Origin: Anaeromyxobacteraceae bacterium
GTDB lineage: Bacteria; Myxococcota; Myxococcia; Myxococcales; Anaeromyxobacteraceae
Assembly (NCBI GenBank): GCA_027349605.1
Contig: DAIEMM010000071.1
Location: forward strand, 1 to 9,539
Reading direction: 5' to 3'
Length of the DNA stretch: 9,539 nt
This document shows, one piece after another, positions 1 through 5,799 of this stretch (within the stretch, counting starts at the first letter, position 1; each line of letters opens with the position of its first letter). The translations under genes were made by a program, and so were the position numbers. Under the pieces are notes generated by a model that worked only from the letters and a program-made list of their open reading frames with translations, ran no database searches and had not been told where the DNA came from.

Positions 1-26
1 TCACGTCCGCCGGCCCGTGCCGTCTC

Positions 27-50
27 GAGGCGCCTCGCCGGGAGCGCCTC
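27..50 (-). terminator. Hairpin at the end of the deaminase gene (terminator-like)
   Basis: The arms GAGGCGC (27-33) and GCGCCTC (44-50) are perfect 7-bp complements around a 10-base loop, and the distal arm overlaps the deaminase stop codon. No T-tract follows on the minus strand, so it is not a classical intrinsic terminator. It could slow or protect the 3' end of the four-gene transcript, or be chance in such G+C-rich DNA. Bases 1-48 hold no gene I can support. Confidence 0.3.
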
Positions 51-528
51 AGTAGCGCGCGCCGTCCGGGAGCCGCCGGAACTCGTCCCAGACCTCCCAC
101 GCCTCGCCGGCGAGGACCCGCTCGGGCGCGAGGCGCCGCTCGGGGAGCGGCTTCACGAGGTCGGCGTGGATGTCGCGGTCGTCGAAGAGGTCGGCGTAAT
201 CGCTCCACGCAGCGGCGTAGAAGATCTTGCCGATGCGGGCCCAGCGGGCGGCGGCGTAGCACATCGGGCAACACTCGCTGCTCGCGTAGAGCGTGGCGCC
301 GGCGAGCTCGTGCGACCCGATGCGGCGGCAGGCGGCGCGGATGGCGTTCACCTCGGCGTGGGCGGTGGGATCCCGGTCGCGGGTCACCGAGTTGCCCTCG
401 TCGGCCAGCACCTCGCCACCGCGCACGATCACCGCGCCGAACGGCCCCCCGCTGCGCTCCACGATCCCCGCCTGCCGTGAGCGGGCGATGGCGAGCCGCA
501 GGAACGCCTCGTCGCGCGCGCTCGGCAT
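49..528 (-). CDS. Nucleoside/guanine deaminase-like protein, cytidine deaminase superfamily (GuaD-like)
   Basis: This is a 159-residue zinc-dependent deaminase, a usual length for the family. The zinc and proton-shuttle signature HAE is at residues 57-59 (His57, Glu59). The second zinc motif reads ECCPMC, giving ligands Cys87 and Cys90; the usual Pro before the first Cys is replaced by Cys86. Residues DPTAHAEV, the FDD segment near 115-117 and the C-terminal tyrosine match what I recall of Bacillus subtilis guanine deaminase GuaD, which hydrolyses guanine to xanthine and uses the C-terminus in substrate recognition. Guanine deaminase is therefore the best guess, but another purine, cytosine or pterin substrate is possible. 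It is cytosolic, with no signal peptide. It lies 18 bases after pomX and probably rides on that transcript. The start is fixed by alignment, since the family begins just before the first helix; there is no clear Shine-Dalgarno sequence. Confidence 0.9.
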   Translation of the reverse strand: MPSARDEAFLRLAIARSRQAGIVERSGGPFGAVIVRGGEVLADEGNSVTRDRDPTAHAEVNAIRAACRRIGSHELAGATLYASSECCPMCYAAARWARIGKIFYAAAWSDYADLFDDRDIHADLVKPLPERRLAPERVLAGEAWEVWDEFRRLPDGARY

Positions 529-546
529 CCCGGGGAGGCCCGGCGG
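529..546 (-). other. pomX-deaminase junction with a small hairpin and no Shine-Dalgarno
   Basis: The 18 bases between the pomX stop and the deaminase ATG contain CCGGG (530-534), loop GAGG and CCCGG (539-543), a perfect 5-bp stem directly before the start codon. On the minus strand no GGAGG-like element is seen at normal spacing. Deaminase translation may depend on coupling to pomX translation, whose ribosomes would melt the hairpin; this is inference. Confidence 0.35.
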
Positions 547-1515
547 CTAGCCGAGCCGCGAACGGGCCTGGGACAGCGCCTCGTGGATCTTCTCGAGCGC
601 CCGGCGCGCCTCGAGCAGCTCGTCGCGCTCGCCGCGGACGGCGGCCAGCTCGCGCGCCAGGGCGTCGCGCTCCCGCACCGTCTCGGAGAGGCCGGCCCGC
701 AGGCGGGCGCCGTCGGACGCGCGCTCGTCGAGCTCGGCGGTGAGCCGCTCGGCCTCGGCGCGGGCGCCGGCGAGCGCCGCCTCCAGCTCGTCGCCGCGGC
801 GCGAGAGCTCGTCGGCCAGCTTCTGCCGCTCCTCGTCGAGGGCGGAGAGCGCCTGGGCCCGGCGCACCGACTGGTCGCGCTCCTCCTCGAGCGCCGTCAT
901 CTCGGCGAGCATCTCGCCCATCATGCCGCGACGCTCCTCGAGCTCCTTCTCGAGCACCATGAGGCGCTCGCGCGTGCCCTGGGCGTCTCCGGCCGCGCGG
1001 GCCAGCTCGGTGCGGGCCTGGTGCAGGTCGGCGCGGAGCGCCTCCTCCAGCTCGCGGGAGCGGGCCAGCTGCCGGTCGAGGTCGCCCACCAGCGAGAGGG
1101 CGCTCTCGGCGGCACGGGCCGGCTCGCGCGGAGCCACCACCGTCGTGCCGCGGCGGGCCGCCTCGGCCACCTTGCGCTTGATCTTCTCGAGCCGCTCCTT
1201 GCGCTCGGCCAGGTCGCCCTGGGGAGCCGGGGGCGGCGCCGTGACCGCTGCGGCGCGGGCCGCGGCCCGGGCCGATCGCGACACCGGCGCGGGAGGCGCG
1301 GCGGCAACCGGCGCCTCGGGCTCCTCCGGCCGTTCCTCCACCTGCTCCGCGACCGGCTCGACGGCTGGCTCGGCGAACGCCGCCGGAGCCTCCGCGGCGA
1401 ACGGCTCCTGCGCCGCGGCCTCCGCCCCGGCCGGCTCCGGATCGAGGGTGGCCACGCCGGCGGGCCGCAGCCGGGGCTTCAGCTTCGGGACGTTCGTGTC
1501 GAAGGCCTTCCTCAT
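547..1515 (-). CDS. pomX: PomX-like cell-division positioning scaffold and ParA-ATPase-activating protein
   Basis: This 322-residue cytoplasmic protein has three parts. Residues 1-20 are a basic peptide (MRKAFDTNVPKLKPRLR...). Residues 23-100 are an Ala/Pro/Glu-rich, probably disordered linker. Residues 103-320 are highly charged and heptad-like, a long coiled coil with short breaks near 122-137. This is the architecture of Myxococcus xanthus PomX, the scaffold that assembles filaments, recruits PomY and stimulates PomZ ATP hydrolysis. As I recall, that activity lies in a short N-terminal peptide needing Lys13 and Arg15; both are present here at the same positions. M. xanthus PomX is longer (about 400 residues), so the linker is shorter here. 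The ATG overlaps the pomZ stop (ATGA), and GAGGAG sits 6 bases upstream inside pomZ, indicating translational coupling. An open frame continues upstream of 1515 only because of G+C bias. Confidence 0.88.
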   Translation of the reverse strand: MRKAFDTNVPKLKPRLRPAGVATLDPEPAGAEAAAQEPFAAEAPAAFAEPAVEPVAEQVEERPEEPEAPVAAAPPAPVSRSARAAARAAAVTAPPPAPQGDLAERKERLEKIKRKVAEAARRGTTVVAPREPARAAESALSLVGDLDRQLARSRELEEALRADLHQARTELARAAGDAQGTRERLMVLEKELEERRGMMGEMLAEMTALEEERDQSVRRAQALSALDEERQKLADELSRRGDELEAALAGARAEAERLTAELDERASDGARLRAGLSETVRERDALARELAAVRGERDELLEARRALEKIHEALSQARSRLG

Positions 1516-2471
1516 CTCGCGCTCCTCGCGGCATCCGGCCGGGCGGCGAGCCCGTCCTTGATCCGCCCCAGCACCTCGAGCTGCATGGCCTCGATGTCCA
1601 TGGCCCCCTTGGAGTCGGGGTCGTATCCGAACACCGGGCAGCCCTCGCTGGACGCCTGGGCGAACTTGGTGCACTGCCGCACCACGCTGTGCAGCAGGTA
1701 CTCGGAGTAATGCTCGCGGAGCGCGTCCACCGCCTCGCGGGCGATGCGGAACGTCTGGTTGAAGGCGTTCACGCAGATGAAGATGTTCTCGAGCTGGTGC
1801 GAGAGGTCCTCCTCCAGCCCCTGGATGGTCTCGAAGAGGAGCCGGAGCCCGTCGTAGGAGAGGAAGTCGGCGAGCACCGGGGTGACCAAGTCGTTCGCCG
1901 CCATGAGCGCGTTCAGGTTGAGCAGCCCGAACGAGGGCGGCGCGTCCATGACCACGAAGTCGTACTGCTTGTCCACGTCGCGCAGCGCGTTCTTCAGCTT
2001 GAACTCGCGGCCGGCCATGGGCATGAGCGCCAGGTCCACCGTGCTCATGGCGAGGTTGGCCGGCACGAGCCAGAGGCCGGGCATCTTGGTCTCGATGGTG
2101 ACCTCGGCGAGCGGCGTCTTGCGCACCAGCACGTCGTAGAGGGTCTTCGTGAAGCTCGAGCCCTCCTCGCCCAGGCAGCGGGTGGCGTGCCCCTGGCTGT
2201 CGAGGTCGAGGACCAGGACCTTGTAGCCGCGCTCGGCGAGCCGGTAGGCGTAGGAGGTGGAGAGCGAGGTCTTGCCCGTGCCGCCCTTGAAGTTGAGGAA
2301 GAGCTGCTTGCGGTGCGGGAACGGCTCGGGCGGGCGGCGCACCGCCTTGCGCAGGACCGCCAGGTCGCGCGGGCCGAAGCCGTCGCGGTGGCCCACGATC
2401 TCGACGACCTGCTTGGGCGTGAGGCCGAAGAGCTCGGCGAGGCGCCTCGACGTGTATTTCACGTTGTCCAT
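1512..2471 (-). CDS. pomZ: PomZ-like ParA/MinD-family ATPase for midcell positioning
   Basis: This is a 319-residue ParA-type ATPase. The deviant Walker A is KGGTGKT at 62-68, with signature Lys62 and P-loop Lys67. The switch I-like region is DLDSQG at 89-94, with hydrolysis Asp91, and Walker B is FVVMDAPP at 172-179. Lys269 lies in the C-terminal region. From memory, the tested M. xanthus PomZ residues are Gly62, Lys66, Asp90 and Lys268 (DNA binding). All align here with a constant +1 offset, which supports orthology over generic ParA. The ATP-bound dimer would bind DNA non-specifically, and PomX/PomY would trigger hydrolysis, moving the cluster over the nucleoid to midcell. The first 45 residues form a small helix-turn-helix-like module. 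No parB gene or obvious parS site is nearby, as expected for an orphan ParA. The SD AGGAG (2481-2485) lies 9 bases before the ATG and overlaps the pomY stop. Confidence 0.93.
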   Translation of the reverse strand: MDNVKYTSRRLAELFGLTPKQVVEIVGHRDGFGPRDLAVLRKAVRRPPEPFPHRKQLFLNFKGGTGKTSLSTSYAYRLAERGYKVLVLDLDSQGHATRCLGEEGSSFTKTLYDVLVRKTPLAEVTIETKMPGLWLVPANLAMSTVDLALMPMAGREFKLKNALRDVDKQYDFVVMDAPPSFGLLNLNALMAANDLVTPVLADFLSYDGLRLLFETIQGLEEDLSHQLENIFICVNAFNQTFRIAREAVDALREHYSEYLLHSVVRQCTKFAQASSEGCPVFGYDPDSKGAMDIEAMQLEVLGRIKDGLAARPDAARSAR

Positions 2472-2480
2472 TCGTCGTGG

Positions 2481-2486
2481 CTCCTA
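2481..2486 (-). promoter_or_regulatory. pomZ ribosome-binding site overlapping the pomY stop codon
   Basis: On the minus strand the bases read TAGGAG: the pomY stop TAG shares its last two bases with the AGGAG Shine-Dalgarno of pomZ, which lies 9 bases from the pomZ ATG. This layout favours re-initiation by ribosomes finishing pomY and would help keep the Pom proteins in proportion. Confidence 0.7.
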
Positions 2487-4037
2487 GGCCGGGAAGTACC
2501 GGACGCCGCGCTTCACGGCAGCCCCGCGGGCGACGAGCGCGGCGAGCGCCCGGTCCGCGCTGCCCGGGACGACCCGGGCGATCTCCTCCGGCGTGCGTCC
2601 ACGCAGCGCCGAGCGGAGCTCGAGCATCACCGCCTCCTCGCCGGGGGAGAGCTCGCCCGGCGGGGTCTCGACCACGGCCACCGCGGCGCGCGCCAGCCGT
2701 TCGGTCGCCGAGGCGGGAACGGGCGACGGGCGCGGGGCGACGGGCGGCGGCACCGCGGCGGAACGGGCCGGCGCGGGCCGCGAGGTGGCGGCGGGGTCGG
2801 CGACCACCGCGTCGCGGAGCGCCGTGGCGCCCACCGCGGAGAGCTTCTCGGCGATGCGGCGTGCGGCGCGCCGGCGATCCTCGGCGGGAGCCGCGGCCGC
2901 CACCGACTCGCCGGACCAGCGGGCCACGGCCTTCGATGCGACCCGGCGCACCGACTCGTCGCCGTGGTCGAGGGCGCGGGCCAGGGCGCCCTGCGCCGTG
3001 GTGGTGGAACGGCCGGAGAGGGCCACCGCCGCGGCGCGGGCCACTCCCGGGTCGCGATCGGCCAGGGTGGCCCGCAGCGCCTCCTCGACGGACGGACCGC
3101 GGAAGAAGCCGAGCTGGAGCACCGCGCGGCGGCGGACCAGCGGGCTCGGATCGCCGAGCGCGGCGAGCAGGCGCGGCTCGGCCGCCTCGCCGGCCAGCGC
3201 GGCCACGGCGTCGAGCGCGGCGCCCCGCACCGCGGGCCGCGGGTCGGAGAGCTCGCGGGCCGCCACCTCGGCGACGGCGGGCTCGCACAGGGCGGCGAGC
3301 GCGGAGAGGAGCGCCACCTTGACCTCCTCGTCCCGCTCCCGGCCCACGGCGGCGGCGACGAGGGGCGCCGCGGCGCGGGATCCCATGGCCCGGAGCGCGT
3401 CGGCGGCCCGGCGGCGGGAGTGGCGGTCGGACGAGGCGAGGTCCTCCATGGACGACTCGTAGAGCGAGCGCTCGGCCCGGCTCTCCATGCCGCGCTCCAT
3501 CCCCATGGCCTCGGAGCGGGTCATGCCGAGACGCCCGGCGGCCTCGAAGACCCGCGCGATCTCCCCCACCGCGGCGTGCGGCGGGATGGCCGGAACGGCG
3601 GCCTCCTCGAGGCGCAGACCGGCGGCCTCGGCAGCGGTCTTCCAGGGGCGCAGCCGCTCGATCTCGGCGCGCAGCTCGGCGATGAAGCCGGCCAGGTCGG
3701 CCTCCTCGCCGGCGGGCGCCCCGTCACCGGGAGCGCCGGCGATGCGGGCCTGGTCGATGAGGCCGGTGAGGAAGCGCTCCCGCTCCCCCTCGAGGAGCCG
3801 GACCCGCTCGGAGAGCTCGGCCTCGCGGTGGCGGGCGATCTCCATCTCGCTGCGGGTGCGGGCCAGCTCGGCGGCGGCGGCGGTCTCCCGGGCGCGGGCG
3901 CCGGCTGCCGACTCCTTCTCGCGCGACGCCACGTCGCGCGCCGCCGACAGCTCGCTCTCCAGCTGGGAGAGCCGGCACTCGAAGTAGACGATCTTCTCGA
4001 GCGCTCCTCGGAGCAGCCCTTCCGGATTTCCGCTCAA
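2484..4037 (-). CDS. pomY: PomY-like protein: coiled coil, HEAT repeats, Pro-rich region and C-terminal domain
   Basis: The product has 517 residues. Residues 10-95 form a coiled coil. Residues 115-190 are a helical linker. About six HEAT-type repeats span 196-380, with repeated D-x-x-x-x-V-R-x-x-A-x-x-A-L patterns (for example 265-277 and 296-309). Residues 415-443 are Pro/Ala-rich and probably disordered, and 445-517 look folded. Coiled coil plus HEAT repeats plus a disordered tail, beside a ParA and a PomX-like gene, matches M. xanthus PomY. That protein binds PomX, helps activate PomZ and forms condensates that promote FtsZ polymerisation. The M. xanthus protein is longer as I recall (about 680 residues). 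The start is TTG, with GGAGG (4042-4046) only 4 bases upstream. No better in-frame start exists, and the coiled coil begins within ten residues. It is the first gene of the putative operon. Confidence 0.88.
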   Translation of the reverse strand: MSGNPEGLLRGALEKIVYFECRLSQLESELSAARDVASREKESAAGARARETAAAAELARTRSEMEIARHREAELSERVRLLEGERERFLTGLIDQARIAGAPGDGAPAGEEADLAGFIAELRAEIERLRPWKTAAEAAGLRLEEAAVPAIPPHAAVGEIARVFEAAGRLGMTRSEAMGMERGMESRAERSLYESSMEDLASSDRHSRRRAADALRAMGSRAAAPLVAAAVGRERDEEVKVALLSALAALCEPAVAEVAARELSDPRPAVRGAALDAVAALAGEAAEPRLLAALGDPSPLVRRRAVLQLGFFRGPSVEEALRATLADRDPGVARAAAVALSGRSTTTAQGALARALDHGDESVRRVASKAVARWSGESVAAAAPAEDRRRAARRIAEKLSAVGATALRDAVVADPAATSRPAPARSAAVPPPVAPRPSPVPASATERLARAAVAVVETPPGELSPGEEAVMLELRSALRGRTPEEIARVVPGSADRALAALVARGAAVKRGVRYFPA

Positions 4038-4049
4038 CCCGCCTCCACC

Positions 4050-4069
4050 AACCCATCGGAACCCATAGG
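4050..4069. repeat. Two tandem 10-bp repeats in the pomY leader
   Basis: AACCCATCGG (4050-4059) is followed directly by AACCCATAGG (4060-4069), 9 of 10 bases identical, one DNA helical turn apart. They lie between the predicted transcription start and the pomY ribosome-binding site. They could be a protein-binding site or an RNA element. The short length means chance is not excluded. Confidence 0.5.
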
Positions 4070-4093
4070 GATCCCGAGACCTTGCACGGGGTG

Positions 4094-4122
4094 AGTGTAG
4101 GGAAGCGATATCGAAAAGGCAA
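4094..4122 (-). promoter_or_regulatory. Predicted sigma-70-type promoter for pomY-pomZ-pomX
   Basis: On the minus strand TTGCCT (4117-4122, 4 of 6 to the -35 consensus) is followed after exactly 17 bases by TACACT (4094-4099, 4 of 6 to the -10 consensus). The spacer includes the palindrome CGATATCG (4106-4113). This is one of the few A+T-richer patches in the window and lies in the only sizeable gap on the minus strand. It predicts a transcript start near 4087 and a leader of about 50 bases. Confidence 0.5.
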
Positions 4123-4133
4123 ACCCCAACGGC

Positions 4134-4154
4134 AGGGGGGACGGGGGACCCCCT
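4134..4154 (-). terminator. Possible hairpin terminator after the MFS gene
   Basis: AGGGGG (4134-4139) and CCCCCT (4149-4154) can pair as a 6-bp G:C-rich stem around a 9-base loop, touching the transporter's stop codon. There is no immediate T-run; the nearest T-rich stretch is about 20 bases later and overlaps the pomY promoter. If functional it would insulate pomYZX from the upstream transporter genes. Confidence 0.3.
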
Positions 4155-5436
4155 ACCGCACCGTCTCGAGGCCGTGCCCCGACGGTCCGCGCTCGCTCCG
4201 GTAGAGGAGCCAGGAGAAGGCCAGGCCGAGGAAGCCGAGCGTCGTGAAGAGCCACATCCCGGGCCGGTACCCGGCGGGATTCGCCGCGCTGGCGTGCGAG
4301 ACGTCGTGCGTGGTGCCCACCAGCCAGTTCATGCCGGCGAGCCCGACCTGCTGCACCAGCGTCATGAGCGAGTAGGCCGTGCCCAGCCGCTTCTCCGGCA
4401 CGAGGTAGGCCACCGAGGGCCACATCACCGCGGGGACGAGCGAGAAGGCGATCCCCATGAAGGCGATGATCACCCAGAGTGGAATGGCGGAGTAGACCAT
4501 GAGCAGGTAGACCGGGATGAGCGTCGCCGACCCGATGGCCATGAGCCGTGCGCGGTGGCCGACGCGGTCGGCCAGGAGCCCGAAGAGCGGGGTGGCGAAC
4601 ATGGCCGCGAGCGGCAGCACGCTGTTCAGCGCGCCGGCGGCCTCCCGGCTCACCCCGCGCGCGTCCATGAAGAACTTGATGGCGAAGGAGCGGAACGGGA
4701 AGATCGCCGAGTAGAAGGCCAGGCACAGCGCCACCACGTACCAGTACGACCTGCCGAAGTCGAAGAGGTCGCGCAGCACGAGCTTGTCGGTCCCCCCGGG
4801 CGCGCCCAGCTGGTAGCGGCGGGCCACGCGCCCCTCGAGCATCCAGTAGAGGACGCCGGCCACGAGGCAGGTCGCGCCCAGCACGGCGCCGACCTGCAGG
4901 GGAGGCTGCCACCCGGAGTAGAAGCGCCGGGCCCAGGAGGGGGAATTGTCCGCCGCCACCGAGCCGAGCCGGGCGATGGTGAGGTTGAGCCCGAAGGCGA
5001 AGCTGAGCTCCTTCCCCTTGAACCACTTGGCGATGGCGGTGGTCACCGCGACGATGAGCGGCTCGGCGCCGATGCCGAGGAGGAAGCGGCCCGCCGCCAT
5101 GACGCGGAAGTCGGAGGAGACCGCGGTCAGGACCCCGGCCACGGTGCAGATGGCCCCGAAGGCCAGGATGGACCGGCTGGTGCCGAAGCGGTCGATGATC
5201 ACGCCGCCGGCGAGCAGCACCAGCACCGCGGCCCAGCTGTAGGTGGAGTAGAGGAGGCCGATCTGCTCGTCGGTGAAGCCGAGCTGGCTGGTCAGGAGAT
5301 CCGCGACCGGCGCGATGGTGTCGTAGACGTAGTAGTTCCCGAACATCGCCACGCTGAGCAGGACCAGCGCCAGCCAGCGGTCGAACGGGGGTGGACGCGG
5401 GCGATCCGCGGCGGGCGCGGCGGCGGTCTCGGCCAT
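4153..5436 (-). CDS. Major facilitator superfamily transporter, MFSD1-like
   Basis: This 427-residue inner-membrane protein has about 12 hydrophobic helices (first near 21-45, last near 393-412) and a central loop at about 203-225. MFS motif A is present in both halves: GGVIIDRFGTSR at 77-88 and GLLADRVGHR at 286-295. The stretch from GRFLLGIGAEPL (116-127) through AKWFKGKEL (136-144) to FGLNLTIARLGS (148-159) resembles animal MFSD1, a lysosomal transporter reported to carry dipeptides. Sugar-phosphate and nitrate MFS families fit less well. A peptide or amino-acid-related substrate is therefore a reasonable inference, not shown. Its gene starts 18 bases after a YciI-like gene, with an AGAGGAA ribosome-binding site, so the two are probably cotranscribed. 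No other peptide-metabolism gene is in this operon, though the TldD/TldE peptidase genes lie about 2.3 kb away. Confidence 0.88.
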   Translation of the reverse strand: MAETAAAPAADRPRPPPFDRWLALVLLSVAMFGNYYVYDTIAPVADLLTSQLGFTDEQIGLLYSTYSWAAVLVLLAGGVIIDRFGTSRSILAFGAICTVAGVLTAVSSDFRVMAAGRFLLGIGAEPLIVAVTTAIAKWFKGKELSFAFGLNLTIARLGSVAADNSPSWARRFYSGWQPPLQVGAVLGATCLVAGVLYWMLEGRVARRYQLGAPGGTDKLVLRDLFDFGRSYWYVVALCLAFYSAIFPFRSFAIKFFMDARGVSREAAGALNSVLPLAAMFATPLFGLLADRVGHRARLMAIGSATLIPVYLLMVYSAIPLWVIIAFMGIAFSLVPAVMWPSVAYLVPEKRLGTAYSLMTLVQQVGLAGMNWLVGTTHDVSHASAANPAGYRPGMWLFTTLGFLGLAFSWLLYRSERGPSGHGLETVR

Positions 5437-5454
5437 CGGCTTCCTCTCGCGGGC

Positions 5455-5748
5455 TCAGGCCCGGTCGAGGTTCTCCCTGCCGTTCACCGGGTCCCAGGGG
5501 AGCAGCTCCCACTGGGCCACTCCGCCCTTCACGTACGGATCCTGGTCGCGAATCGCGAGGATCTCGGCGTCCGGCGTCCCGTCGGGGAGGCGCAGCAGGA
5601 AGGCGCCCCCGAAGCGCGGCACGAGCGGCCCCGAGGCGACGACCACGCCCCTCTCGCGCAGCGCCGCCGCGAAGGCGCGGTGGGCGTCCTGGTGCTCCAG
5701 GACCTCCTCGAGGGGCTTGCGGTAGCGGATGACGGCGATGACGTACAT
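5455..5748 (-). CDS. YciI-like small protein
   Basis: This 97-residue cytosolic protein of the YciI family has a ferredoxin-like alpha/beta fold. Visible family features are the beta-strand start YVIAVIRYR, His23 in the first helix (HQDAHRAFAAAL), the GP turn at 40-41 and the closing segment RDQDPYVKGGVAQWELLPW (67-85), with Asp70-Pro71. The family carries a His/Asp pair thought to be catalytic, but its reaction is unknown for most members; some relatives are dehalogenase-like or domains of larger enzymes. The gene has a good GGAGG site (5753-5757) 4 bases before the ATG. It lies 51 bases downstream of the CNNM-like gene and 18 bases upstream of the MFS gene. A role linked to the transported substrate is possible but unsupported. 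Confidence 0.85.
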   Translation of the reverse strand: MYVIAVIRYRKPLEEVLEHQDAHRAFAAALRERGVVVASGPLVPRFGGAFLLRLPDGTPDAEILAIRDQDPYVKGGVAQWELLPWDPVNGRENLDRA

Positions 5749-5799
5749 GGGACCTCCGCGACGGGGACGGCCGGTCCTACCACGGGCCCCGGGGGGTCG

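Noticed and set aside
1..4. Possible GTG start of a further minus-strand gene at the left edge
   Set aside because: Only the start-like triplet is visible, there is no good ribosome-binding site, and no coding sequence can be assessed.
26..37. 12-bp palindrome CGAGGCGCCTCG
   Set aside because: It competes with the longer 27-50 stem and is easily expected by chance at this base composition; no repeat copy was seen elsewhere.
1516..3288. Long minus-strand open frame running upstream from pomX
   Set aside because: It lies out of frame across pomZ and pomY, gives an Arg/Pro/Gly-rich low-complexity product, and is a by-product of G+C-rich codon use. The ATGA-coupled start at 1515 with its SD is the real pomX start.
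1689..4094. 801-codon plus-strand open frame antisense to pomZ and pomY
   Set aside because: It has no recognisable domain, its composition mirrors the opposite strand's codon bias, and it covers two conserved genes.
4106..4113. CGATATCG palindrome in the promoter spacer as a repressor operator
   Set aside because: Eight bases are too short to call an operator, and the flanks are not symmetrical.
4143..4153. GGGGGACCCCC palindrome near the MFS stop
   Set aside because: As a hairpin it would have too small a loop. The alternative 6-bp stem with a 9-base loop (4134-4154) is more plausible and was listed with low confidence.
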